NCBI GenBank assembly: GCA_015234525.1
Contig: JADGMX010000041.1
Span: forward strand, 310,001-374,000
Direction: 5' to 3'
DNA from: Flavobacterium sp.
GTDB taxonomy: Bacteria > Bacteroidota > Bacteroidia > Flavobacteriales > Flavobacteriaceae
Length of the DNA: 64,000 bases
This document shows, piece after piece, positions 35,517-44,854 of this stretch (positions are counted from its first letter, which is position 1; each line of letters starts with the position of its first letter). The notes beneath the pieces are model-generated. The model saw only the letters and a list, made by a program, of their open reading frames with translations, made no database searches and was not told where the DNA came from. A program made the position numbers and the translations under genes.

Positions 35517-36860
35517 ATGAACAGGTTTACGAAAGAATTTTTAAAATCGGTTGTCTTAGGATGCGTCCTTTTTCTGGTGCTGCAGGGTATAAATCTGATT
35601 GCAGGTACAAAACTGGTTTTTGACGACATCTTTTTGTACAGATTTTTGATGACGATGCTTTATACCGTCAGCATTTATATGGTTAATGCTTCGGTTTTCA
35701 TCATGCTTGACCGCCGCTTTAAAAATGATCGTTTTCCGGTTAAAAGGCTGTCGATCGGGTTTGTGATTAGTTTTACTGCTACAGTCGTGATCATATTCAT
35801 GTTGCGCATCTTTGAAGAAGTTTACATTGAAAATAAATCTTTTGCCGAATTCTGGCAGAACGAGCGTCTTGCAAATTATCTGGTGGCGATTATCGTATAT
35901 CTTTTCGTCAGCCTGTTCATGCATGCGGTATATTTTTATAAGGCGCTTCAGGAGAAAAAGTTTAAAGAACAAAAGATCATCGCAGGCACCGCTTCGGCAA
36001 AATTTGAAAGCCTCAAGAATCAGATCGATCCACATTTTTTATTCAACAGTCTCAATGTATTGAGTTCACTGATAGAGGAAAATCCGGATAACGCTCAGAG
36101 ATTCACGACTTCATTATCAAAGATTTATAGATACGTACTTGAACAAAAAGATAAAGATCTAGTTTCGGTAGAAGAGGAACTTCAGTTTGCCAAAATTTAC
36201 ATGGATCTATTAAAAATGCGCTTTGAAGACAGCCTGACTTACGAGGTCGATAATGATGTGCCTAATCCTGAGGCCAGAGTAATTCCGTTATCATTGCAAC
36301 TATTGCTTGAAAATACAGTGAAGCACAACGTAGTGAGCCAAAAGCGCCCGTTGCACATAAAAATTACCGTCGATAATGATATGCTTTGTATCACTAATAA
36401 TTATCAGAAAAAAGAAGTTTTGCAGGGCAAACAAGGTGTAGGCCTTCAGAATATCATTAGTCGCTACGGTATAATCACAAAACGAAAGGTTTTGATTACG
36501 CAGTCAGAAAATGAATTTACGGTGAAAATACCAATCCTAACAAAACAAGTTTCGATCATGGAAAACGATTTTTACGACAAGAACGCAGCATATCTGCGAG
36601 CACAGAAAAAAGTTGAAGATATAAAAGGGTTTTACGGGCATCTGATGTCGTATGTGATAGTGATGCTGGCGCTGGCTATTATTAATTTTACTGCAACACC
36701 GTCTTATTTATGGTTTTTATGGCCGGCATTGGGATGGGGTGTCGGGGTGGCGGTGCATGCTGTGACAGTGTTCAATTATATGCCATTTCTCAGTAGTGAA
36801 TGGGAAGAAAAAAAGATCACTGAAATGCTTGAAAAAGAGAACAAATCTGAATGGAAATAG
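35517..36860 (+). CDS. LytS-type sensor histidine kinase fused to C-terminal 2TM domain
   Basis: SLKNQIDPHFLFNSLNVLSSLI (His_kinase), LLENTVKHNV; C-terminal MENDFYDKNAAYLRAQKKVEDIKGFYGHLMSYVIV...WEEKKITEML. Confidence 0.92.
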   Translation: MNRFTKEFLKSVVLGCVLFLVLQGINLIAGTKLVFDDIFLYRFLMTMLYTVSIYMVNASVFIMLDRRFKNDRFPVKRLSIGFVISFTATVVIIFMLRIFEEVYIENKSFAEFWQNERLANYLVAIIVYLFVSLFMHAVYFYKALQEKKFKEQKIIAGTASAKFESLKNQIDPHFLFNSLNVLSSLIEENPDNAQRFTTSLSKIYRYVLEQKDKDLVSVEEELQFAKIYMDLLKMRFEDSLTYEVDNDVPNPEARVIPLSLQLLLENTVKHNVVSQKRPLHIKITVDNDMLCITNNYQKKEVLQGKQGVGLQNIISRYGIITKRKVLITQSENEFTVKIPILTKQVSIMENDFYDKNAAYLRAQKKVEDIKGFYGHLMSYVIVMLALAIINFTATPSYLWFLWPALGWGVGVAVHAVTVFNYMPFLSSEWEEKKITEMLEKENKSEWK

Positions 36861-37165
36861 CTATGCAAAATTTTAAAGATCAAAGGTATAACCTTGCTAA
36901 AAAGAAGGTTAAGGAGATTAAAAGTTTTTATATCAATCTGACTTGCTATCTCGTTGTTATTCCATTACTTATCATTATTAATCTTGCGACTTTTAGCGGC
37001 GTATACTGGTTTATATATTCGATGGCAGGATGGGGCGCCGGATTATTGATACACGGATTGACAGCCTTCAGATATTTTCCTTTTTTAAGCAGCGACTGGG
37101 AGCAACGCAAGATCAGGGAATTCATGGAAGTCGAAAAACAAAAATACCAAACCGAAATACAATGA
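36851..37165 (+). CDS. 2TM domain-containing protein
   Basis: RYNLAKKKVKEIKSFYINLTCYLVVIPLLIIINL...WEQRKIREFME. Confidence 0.9.
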   Translation: MEIAMQNFKDQRYNLAKKKVKEIKSFYINLTCYLVVIPLLIIINLATFSGVYWFIYSMAGWGAGLLIHGLTAFRYFPFLSSDWEQRKIREFMEVEKQKYQTEIQ

Positions 37166-37479
37166 TCGATCAGCAATTTATTAACGAGCAAAAGTATGAG
37201 CGCGCCAAGAAACGCGTCAGGGCGCTATCGGGTTTTTACAAGCATTTGGCGGCCTACGTAATTGTCAATGCCATTTTGCTGCTAATTAAATACTATGATC
37301 TCGGCGCCGGTGAAAGTATGCTGACTTTCAGTAATTTTTCAACTGTTATATTTTGGGGTATAGGTTTGTTTTTTCACGGAGTTGGCATCTTTGGTTCCAA
37401 ACTGGTTTTCGGTAATCAATGGGAAGAGCGAAAGATCGCAGAAATAATGGATAACGAAATCAAACGAAAATACAACTAA
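37162..37479 (+). CDS. 2TM domain-containing protein (start at ATGA overlap)
   Basis: MIDQQFINEQKYERAKKRVRALSGFYKHLAAYVIVNAILLLIKY...WEERKIAEIMD; ATG overlaps the preceding TGA; the ORF-track start 37030 is too far upstream. Confidence 0.9.
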   Translation: MIDQQFINEQKYERAKKRVRALSGFYKHLAAYVIVNAILLLIKYYDLGAGESMLTFSNFSTVIFWGIGLFFHGVGIFGSKLVFGNQWEERKIAEIMDNEIKRKYN

Positions 37480-37482
37480 GCC

Positions 37483-38235
37483 GTGCACACACTCATCATA
37501 GAAGACGAAAAGCCTGCCGCAAGGCTATTGCAGCGAAAACTGCTGAAACTCGGCATCCAAGCCGACATTATGCTGCACTCAGTTGAAGAAGCAGTGCAAT
37601 GGTTTACCGAAAACCCGCATCCGGATCTAATCTTTCTTGATATTCAATTATCAGACGGTTTGTCTTTCGAGATTTTTGAAAAGTGCACTATCGATAGTGC
37701 GGTCATTTTTACGACTGCCTATGATGAATATGCGCTAAAAGCCTTTAAATTTAACAGCATCGACTATCTTTTAAAACCCATTGATGAGGCAGATCTCGAA
37801 ATTGCAGTCGCGAAATACAAGGCGAGGTCGCGCGACAAATCAACGGCAATCGATTTTGAGCAGATCAAAAACATGTTCCTTCAGTCGGCGGCAAAACAAT
37901 ATAAAACGCGATTTACGGTAAAAATAGGGCCGCAGCTGAAGGTTTTAAAAACAGATCAGATAGAATGTTTCTACAGCGAAAATAAAGGTACTTATATCCA
38001 TACTGTCGACAACCGGAATTATCTGATCGAACAGACTTTGGAAATGATCGAACAAGATATCGATCCGTCTGATTTTTATCGGGTCAGCCGCAAATTTATC
38101 GTTCCGCTTAAATCGATCAAGGACATCGTAGTCTACAGCAATTCGCGATTAAAGATCGTGCTTCCAACCTATAAAGATGACGAGGTCATAGTAAGCCGCG
38201 AAAAGGTAGCCGATTTTAAAAAGTGGCTTGGTTAA
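37483..38235 (+). CDS. LytTR-family response regulator (GTG start)
   Basis: LIIEDEKPAARLLQRKL...LIFLDIQLSDGLSFEIFE...SIDYLLKPID; LytTR part CFYSENKGTYIHTVDNRNYLIEQTLEMIEQDIDPSDFYRVSRKFIV. Confidence 0.94.
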   Translation: MHTLIIEDEKPAARLLQRKLLKLGIQADIMLHSVEEAVQWFTENPHPDLIFLDIQLSDGLSFEIFEKCTIDSAVIFTTAYDEYALKAFKFNSIDYLLKPIDEADLEIAVAKYKARSRDKSTAIDFEQIKNMFLQSAAKQYKTRFTVKIGPQLKVLKTDQIECFYSENKGTYIHTVDNRNYLIEQTLEMIEQDIDPSDFYRVSRKFIVPLKSIKDIVVYSNSRLKIVLPTYKDDEVIVSREKVADFKKWLG

Positions 38236-39986
38236 ACCGGAATTTCCTTTCGTTCGCCGATCTGCTGACGCCACATCGCGTAATACAGCCCTTTTCGGCT
38301 CAGCAATTCGTGGTGGCTGCCATGTTCGGTGATCTGGCCACGTTCAAGCACATAGATCGTGTCGGCATGCATAATCGTAGATAAACGGTGCGCGATCAAA
38401 ATTGTCATTTGCTTCCGATTGTTTGAGATTTCCTTGATGGTTTGGGTGATTTGCTCTTCGGTTAGAGAATCGAGCGCCGATGTTGCTTCGTCAAAAATCA
38501 ATAAATTGGGTTCACGCAGCAGCGCGCGTGCAATTGCAAGCCGTTGTTTTTCCCCGCCAGAAAGTCGCTTGCCGCCTTCGCCGAGAATCGTATCTAAGCC
38601 ATTTTCCGAGTTTTGAAGAATATTCAGCGCTGATGCTTTTCGCATGACTTCAAGCATATCCTCGTCAGTTGCGTCGGGCTTTACAAAGAGCAGATTTTCA
38701 CGAATCGTTCCCGAAAACAATTGTGTGTCTTGCGTTACAAAGCCAAGTTGACGTCTGATTCTATTATATCGAAGATCGTTGATTGATACATTGTCATAAA
38801 AAATATCGCCTGAAATAGGTCGGTACAAACCAACGAGCAATTTAACCAAAGTCGATTTTCCTGAACCTGAAGGTCCGACAAACGCAATGGTTTCGCCCAA
38901 TTTTATGTTGAATGAAATGTTTTGAATCGCATCGTGTTGTGCATTTTTGTGCCTGAAAACGACGCCGCTGAACGAAAGTGAAGAGATCGGACCAATGTCG
39001 ACCGGTTCGGCTGGGCGGAATTCAGGCTGTTTTTGCATCAATTCGTTAAAAAGTGTCAACGCAGTTTCAGCTTCGCGATATGAAATGATAATACTTCCAA
39101 GGTCCTGAAGCGGAACCATGATTCCTGTTGAGATGAACTGCATTGATATCAGTTCACCCGGAGACAACACATTTCTGAAGATCAGCCACAGCAAAATAAA
39201 CAAAACTGATTGTTTCAGCAGCATAAGCACACTGCCTTGTAAAAAAGTGAGCGACCTCATTTTCTTGACTTTGGCCATTTCGAGATCGTAGATTTCCTGG
39301 GTGTGAACTTTTAGCCGCCGGATTTCGGGATAGGTGAGGCCAAGGCTTTTTACAAGTTCGATGTTTCGCAGACTTTCGGTAATGGTGCCGCTCATTTGAC
39401 GGTTCTGACGGATAAGGCTTCGCTGCAGCGTTTTGATTGATTTGCTGAGGATGCTTGTTAATCCGCCGAGAATGACGACTCCGACGAGGAAAACAGGTAT
39501 TAAAGCCCAGTGTTTTGTGATGGCGTACCACATTAAAAAGCCGATGGAAACGACTGACGAGAATAAGATATTGATGAAAGATGACAAGAATTTTTCGGTA
39601 TCGGAACGGACCTTTTGCAAAATGGACAATATTTCGCCACTGCTTTGATCTTCAAATTCTTGAAAGGGGAGTCGCAGAGTTTGTCGCAAACCATCATTAA
39701 AGATCTGCATGCCAAATTTTTGCACGATCATTCGCAGCACATAATCTTTAAACGACCGGAAGAGTAGCGATGCGAGGGCGATTGCGATGGCGAGTCCCAA
39801 AAGCTGCAGAACGCCGTTGACCAATTCCGTGTTGCTCTTGCCATTCTGGTTTAAAGCGTACTGATCGATGATCTTTCCAAAAATAATCGGATCATATAGC
39901 GATAATATCTGTGCAGATCCGGCAAGCAGCAAGGCAAGCAGAACCCACCAACGGTACGGATTGAGATATTTCCAGAGTAGTAACAT
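38232..39986 (-). CDS. ABC transporter, permease/ATP-binding fusion (MsbA/lipid exporter-like)
   Basis: TMD plus VGPSGSGKSTLVKLLVGLYRP...LSGGEKQRLAIARALLREPNLLIFDEATSALD. Confidence 0.94.
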   Translation of the reverse strand: MLLLWKYLNPYRWWVLLALLLAGSAQILSLYDPIIFGKIIDQYALNQNGKSNTELVNGVLQLLGLAIAIALASLLFRSFKDYVLRMIVQKFGMQIFNDGLRQTLRLPFQEFEDQSSGEILSILQKVRSDTEKFLSSFINILFSSVVSIGFLMWYAITKHWALIPVFLVGVVILGGLTSILSKSIKTLQRSLIRQNRQMSGTITESLRNIELVKSLGLTYPEIRRLKVHTQEIYDLEMAKVKKMRSLTFLQGSVLMLLKQSVLFILLWLIFRNVLSPGELISMQFISTGIMVPLQDLGSIIISYREAETALTLFNELMQKQPEFRPAEPVDIGPISSLSFSGVVFRHKNAQHDAIQNISFNIKLGETIAFVGPSGSGKSTLVKLLVGLYRPISGDIFYDNVSINDLRYNRIRRQLGFVTQDTQLFSGTIRENLLFVKPDATDEDMLEVMRKASALNILQNSENGLDTILGEGGKRLSGGEKQRLAIARALLREPNLLIFDEATSALDSLTEEQITQTIKEISNNRKQMTILIAHRLSTIMHADTIYVLERGQITEHGSHHELLSRKGLYYAMWRQQIGERKEIPV

Positions 39987-39991
39987 AGGCT

Positions 39992-40043
39992 AAAAAAAAA
40001 CTGTTTCACAAAAGAACCTAATTAGGTTTTCTTATGAAACAGT
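39992..40043 (-). terminator. Long near-perfect palindrome plus T-tract: terminator of CsbD-like gene
   Basis: ACTGTTTCAcAAaAgAACCTAATTAGGTTTTCTTATGAAACAGT; T run on minus strand at 39992-40000. Confidence 0.8.
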
Positions 40044-40131
40044 ATCGAATGCATTTTCATTTAGTTTAACTGCAGGTTCGCGAATATGAAACTAACGATC
40101 GGCAGAGATTTTCAATTGAATGGATTCGGAA

Positions 40132-40317
40132 TTATCGTTTAAGGAAATCTCGAATTTCTTCTTCAGTCCTTCCAAGTTTTTGTTGAAGTCGTCCCCAAAG
40201 TTCATCTTCCTTTCCTTCTTCGTATAGTAGATCGTCATCGGTAAGATCAGCAAATTTCTGCTTTAACTTACCTTTGAATTCGTCCCAGTTTCCTTCGAGT
40301 TCTCTTGAATTTGTCAT
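40132..40317 (-). CDS. CsbD family stress protein
   Basis: [59 protein letters not shown]. Confidence 0.92.
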   Translation of the reverse strand: MTNSRELEGNWDEFKGKLKQKFADLTDDDLLYEEGKEDELWGRLQQKLGRTEEEIRDFLKR

Positions 40318-40499
40318 GATAAAAAATTTAAGTTGTTGTGTGTTTTTCAAAGGTAGGATAACACAAAAGAAGGAGGGTTATACAATTATTTTCTAAACTT
40401 GCATGATTTCCACTTTGCTGGAATTGATAATAATGTAATGCTTTAAGTGAAATAAGTTAATTAATTTGGTGTTCAATATCTTAGGTCATAGTTATAGAT

Positions 40500-41519
40500 T
40501 TATTCTATGGCGGTTTTTCGCTCGAAAATCAGGTAAATTTGGATACCGAAAAGGATGCTTGCGGCAAATAAGTGAATTGCTTGAGAGCCGAATGGAAAGT
40601 CAAAATAATACATGGCAATTCCGCTTGCAATCTCAACGAGCAGGACCGCCATCACCCAATTCATCTTAGAGTGATAAATATCTAGAGATCGGTTTCGGAG
40701 ATACAAAAAAAGATTCACCACAAATACTAAAATCGAGAATGTACGATGAAAGTAAAAGTTGAAAGTCGGCTCACTCAAAATCATACTCATTCGATCATAG
40801 CCCAACAATTTAATTTGCTCGTCCACGAACTGGCGAACTTGCGTCCCGGTGATTACCTGGATCATTGTTAAAATTAAAGCGACGATTACAAAGCTTGTGA
40901 ATAATTTATCGCGCTTAAAAACTTTCCTCTGTGGCGATGCGATCCTAATAATGTAGATGACCAGAGCCACGATCAACAAGGCAACAATCATATGAAGAGT
41001 AATCTTTACCGGATTCAGAACCGAATACACTACCGTAGCGCCGAGCCAGCCCTGAAAGCCCATCAAAAAAACGGATAGCCACGACAGCCAAATAATGCGT
41101 TTATTCACCTTTTTAAATCCAAATGAGAGTATCGCCATAATAAGCGTTGCAAGTCCCGCTAATGCGCCCGCAAGCCTGTTGATGTATTCAATCCAGGTGT
41201 GTGTCGGATTAAAAATAGCATAATCGTGTTTTGTGTATTCTCGCCAATTTTCGGGATTGAACTCGTTTTTGGTTGTAAAGTCGGATGTCGCCACCAACAA
41301 TTGTTCGTCTTTGATAATGACCTGACCTTTTTCAAACTCGCGATCAGGCGTCCAGGTCAGCTCTTGAACATCCGTAGGCGGAATATAATAACCAAAACAT
41401 TTTGGCCAATCGGGACAGCCCATGCCAGAGCCGGTCATCCTAACCAGCGCACCTGCCATAATTACAAGATAAATCAGCACCAGAGCAGTTTTAGCTGTTG
41501 GAAGAAAGTATTTTTTCAT
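40500..41519 (-). CDS. ctaA: COX15/CtaA family heme A synthase
   Basis: GALVRMTGSGMGCPDWPKCFGYYIPPTD...HTWIEYINRLAGAL. Confidence 0.93.
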   Translation of the reverse strand: MKKYFLPTAKTALVLIYLVIMAGALVRMTGSGMGCPDWPKCFGYYIPPTDVQELTWTPDREFEKGQVIIKDEQLLVATSDFTTKNEFNPENWREYTKHDYAIFNPTHTWIEYINRLAGALAGLATLIMAILSFGFKKVNKRIIWLSWLSVFLMGFQGWLGATVVYSVLNPVKITLHMIVALLIVALVIYIIRIASPQRKVFKRDKLFTSFVIVALILTMIQVITGTQVRQFVDEQIKLLGYDRMSMILSEPTFNFYFHRTFSILVFVVNLFLYLRNRSLDIYHSKMNWVMAVLLVEIASGIAMYYFDFPFGSQAIHLFAASILFGIQIYLIFERKTAIE

Positions 41520-41532
41520 AAGATGGGATTTG

Positions 41533-42954
41533 TTACGCGTCTTTTTTGAGACCTAATGACGCAGCTTTTTTTAACATAAACTCGTATGCGGCTTCATATT
41601 CGTTTGGGATTTCGCCCTCGAGTATGGCTTCTTTAATGGCTTCTTTGATCATTCCGATTTCACGCGAAGGCTGAATATTGAATATTTGCATAATATCCTC
41701 GCCGCTAATCGGTGGCTGAAAATTCCGAATATGATCACGCGCTTCAACTTCGACGATCTTGTTGCGAACAGTTTTGAAATTGTCGTGGTAGCGTCTGAAT
41801 TTATTCGGATTTTTCGTGGTAATATCGGCTTCACATAAAGTCATCAGGCTTTCAACATCTTCACCGGCATCAAAAACCAAACGTCTAACGGCTGAATCGG
41901 TCACAAGGTCTTGCGCCAATACAATCGGCCGCGAGCTCATCATCACCATTTTCTGGACAAACTTCATTTTGTGATTTAACGGCATATGAAGTCGTTCGAA
42001 GATTTTCTTGACCATCTTTCCGCCAACAAATTCGTGCCCGTGGAACGTCCATCCCACTTTTTTATCGAACCGCTTGGTCGGAGCCTTGCCAATATCGTGT
42101 AAAAGCGCTGACCATCGAAGCCAAACATCGTCGGTATTTTTGGAAATGTTGTCGACAACTTCAAGTGTGTGATAAAAATTGTCTTTGTGTGTTTGCCCTT
42201 CAACTTCCTCGACGCCCTGGAGTGCGGTAAGTTCAGGCAGAATGATCTCAAGCAATTTCGTTTTGTGCAAAAGCAAAAATCCGATTGAAGGCGTGTCAGT
42301 TGAAAGAATTTTGTTGAGTTCATCGACAATGCGTTCGCCGGAAATGATTTTTATCCGTGACGCATTTTCGGTGATTGATGTAATTGCAGTTTGATCGATC
42401 GTAAAATTCAGCTGTGCGGCAAACCTGATTGCACGTAACATCCGCAGAGGATCATCTGAAAATGTGATTGATGGGTCGAGTGGCGTCCGGATAATTTTGC
42501 GATTAAGATCCGAAACACCGTCGAACGGATCGAGAAGCAGTCCGTAATTATTTTGATTCAGCGATAATGCGAGCGCGTTGATGGTAAAATCACGACGATC
42601 TTGATCATCTTGCAAGGTCCCGTTTTCGACGACCGGATTGCGACTCTCGAAATGGTAGGATTCTTTTCTGGCGCCAACAAATTCGATTTCGGTGTCTTCA
42701 TACCGAAGCATCGCGGTTCCGTAGTTTTTAAATACCTGAACTTTTGGTTTTTTAGGCAACATCTCAGAAACCTTTAATGCCAATTCGATTCCGCTGCCCA
42801 CGGCAACAATGTCGATGTCTTTTTTGCTGCCGCGCTCAAGGAGGAGATCGCGAACAAAACCACCAATGACATAGCTATCGATCCCAAGTTGGGCCGACGC
42901 ATTCGAAATCACAGTAAATATGGGGTTCGAAAGTGCTTCTTTATAATTTTTCAA
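41533..42954 (-). CDS. CCA tRNA nucleotidyltransferase / HD domain protein
   Basis: SYVIGGFVRDLLLERGSKKDIDIVAVG...RRDFTINALA...LLHDIGKAPTKRF. Confidence 0.93.
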   Translation of the reverse strand: MKNYKEALSNPIFTVISNASAQLGIDSYVIGGFVRDLLLERGSKKDIDIVAVGSGIELALKVSEMLPKKPKVQVFKNYGTAMLRYEDTEIEFVGARKESYHFESRNPVVENGTLQDDQDRRDFTINALALSLNQNNYGLLLDPFDGVSDLNRKIIRTPLDPSITFSDDPLRMLRAIRFAAQLNFTIDQTAITSITENASRIKIISGERIVDELNKILSTDTPSIGFLLLHKTKLLEIILPELTALQGVEEVEGQTHKDNFYHTLEVVDNISKNTDDVWLRWSALLHDIGKAPTKRFDKKVGWTFHGHEFVGGKMVKKIFERLHMPLNHKMKFVQKMVMMSSRPIVLAQDLVTDSAVRRLVFDAGEDVESLMTLCEADITTKNPNKFRRYHDNFKTVRNKIVEVEARDHIRNFQPPISGEDIMQIFNIQPSREIGMIKEAIKEAILEGEIPNEYEAAYEFMLKKAASLGLKKDA

Positions 42955-42982
42955 GGCCAGAAATTTTTGATGATGCCGCGGG

Positions 42983-43546
42983 CTATTTTCGGATGATTTT
43001 TACCTGCGAGTCCAAAGTCAGTTTGATGATTGCCGACGGTTTTCCGCCAACACGCTCCCGATCGAGGTTAACGACATAGTCGACGCCATCGATGATTTCC
43101 TTACTGATTTCAGAAAACGAGGCCGGCGAAGGCATTCCTGAAATATTTGCCGAAGTCGACACCAGCGGTTTTTTCATTCGCTCCATCAGCTTAAAACAAA
43201 AAGGTTCCTTAACCAGACGGACGCCAAGCGAATTGTCCTCAGCGATTAAACTTTTGGCGATATTTTTTGGTTTGTCGAGAATCAGTGTGGTTGGTTTTTC
43301 GGAAAAATCGAGAATTTGCCAAGCTACATCTGGAATTTCGTGAAATACATTATACATCATTTTTTCGCCGTTCATCAAAACGATCATCGACTTGGCTTCC
43401 GACCGTTTTTTCAACGCGAAAATCTTCTGAATTGCCGCTTCGTTCGTGGCGTCGCACCCAATTCCCCAGATCGTATCAGTCGGATATAAAATGATTCCAC
43501 CTTCCTTAATTACCTCATATGCATTGTGTATTTCCTGACTAATCAT
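42983..43546 (-). CDS. L-threonylcarbamoyladenylate synthase (Sua5/YciO/YrdC family)
   Basis: YEVIKEGGIILYPTDTIWGIGCDATNEAAI...KSMIVLMNG...STSANISGMPSP; ORF open to 43570. Confidence 0.92.
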   Translation of the reverse strand: MISQEIHNAYEVIKEGGIILYPTDTIWGIGCDATNEAAIQKIFALKKRSEAKSMIVLMNGEKMMYNVFHEIPDVAWQILDFSEKPTTLILDKPKNIAKSLIAEDNSLGVRLVKEPFCFKLMERMKKPLVSTSANISGMPSPASFSEISKEIIDGVDYVVNLDRERVGGKPSAIIKLTLDSQVKIIRK

Positions 43547-43678
43547 CGGTTTTAGCTCAATTTTGCGCAAAGTTAATCATAACTTTCTTAGCAGAATTGC
43601 AATTATTCAAGTATTGATTAGTTGTATTGGCAAGTATTATATATTTGTAGTCTCAAATTCGCGTTAAACTTTTTGCAC

Positions 43679-44854
43679 ATGTCGAAAAAAATCGGTTTTA
43701 TTCCGCTCCGCAAGGGATCAAAAGGGATTCGGAATAAAAACAAAAAAAAGATGGCTGGTCGGCCGTTATTTTCCTGGGTTCTGACTGAAGCCTTATTATC
43801 GGATCTTGACCAGATCATTGTTTATACCGACGATCAGGAAATCATCGATTATATTTCGGCTGAGTATCATTGGACGACGAAAGTCAACGCAGTGATGCGA
43901 AGTGCTGAAAGTGCCACCGATACGGCTTCAACTGAGACGGCGATGCTCGAATATTGTGAATCAATCAATTTCGATTTTTCATTGTTTTGTCTTTTGCAAG
44001 CCACATCACCATTAACCACCCGGCACGATATTAACACTTGCATTTCTAAAATTTATACCGAAGACTGCGATTCTGCGTTAACAGTTGTCCGAACGCACCG
44101 TTTTATTTGGAATGAAGACGGTTCGCCTGCAAATTACGATTATTTGAATCGGCCACGTCGACAGGATTTTAACGGACTTTTGATCGAAAATGGTGCTGTT
44201 TATGTCGCTAAAGCAGATGTCGTAAAGCAAAACCGAAATCGCCTTGGCGGAAAGATCGCAATTGTTGAAATGCCTGAAGAAACGCTGATGGAAATTGATA
44301 GCATGAGCGACTGGGGAATTGTTGAAAATTTGTTGATCGACCGATTGCGCGCACAAAAGAAGTCGGATCGAATTACGCATTTGCTGCTCGATGTCGACGG
44401 TGTTTTTACCGATGGTTGTGTTTACTTTGGCCCTGAAGGCGAATTGCTCAAAAAGTTCGACATGCGCGACGGAATGGGGCTTGAGGTTTTAAGACAATAT
44501 GATGTTGAGGTGATGGTGATGACTTCCGAGAATTCGAAATTGGTCGAACAACGGATGAAGAAATTAAAAATCGATAAGGCTTACTTTGGAGTTAAAGACA
44601 AATATGCCTTTCTTCAGAATTTGATGCTTGAGAAAAATCTCAGCAGCGGAAATCTTGCCTATATCGGTGATGATATCAACGATTTGGCATCGATGCTTAC
44701 TGTTGGATGGTCTTTTGCGCCAAACAACGCAATGGATATTATAAAAAAGAATGCTGATTTTACGGTAAATACAAACTCGGCCGCCGGTGCAATCCGTACT
44801 GTTTGCGACCATATTATGAAATATAACAAACGCTATGAAAAAAACGGAATATAA
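43679..44854 (+). CDS. Acylneuraminate (CMP-sugar) cytidylyltransferase fused to KdsC-like HAD phosphatase
   Basis: MSKKIGFIPLRKGSKGIRNKN...LLQATSPL; C-terminal LLLDVDGVFTDGCVYFGPEGE...AYIGDDINDLASM; ORF track begins upstream at 43622. Confidence 0.9.
   Translation: MSKKIGFIPLRKGSKGIRNKNKKKMAGRPLFSWVLTEALLSDLDQIIVYTDDQEIIDYISAEYHWTTKVNAVMRSAESATDTASTETAMLEYCESINFDFSLFCLLQATSPLTTRHDINTCISKIYTEDCDSALTVVRTHRFIWNEDGSPANYDYLNRPRRQDFNGLLIENGAVYVAKADVVKQNRNRLGGKIAIVEMPEETLMEIDSMSDWGIVENLLIDRLRAQKKSDRITHLLLDVDGVFTDGCVYFGPEGELLKKFDMRDGMGLEVLRQYDVEVMVMTSENSKLVEQRMKKLKIDKAYFGVKDKYAFLQNLMLEKNLSSGNLAYIGDDINDLASMLTVGWSFAPNNAMDIIKKNADFTVNTNSAAGAIRTVCDHIMKYNKRYEKNGI

Noticed and set aside
35556-36035. 159-aa minus-strand ORF
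   Set aside because: Antisense to the histidine kinase gene; His/Asn/Lys-rich shadow frame with no start signals.
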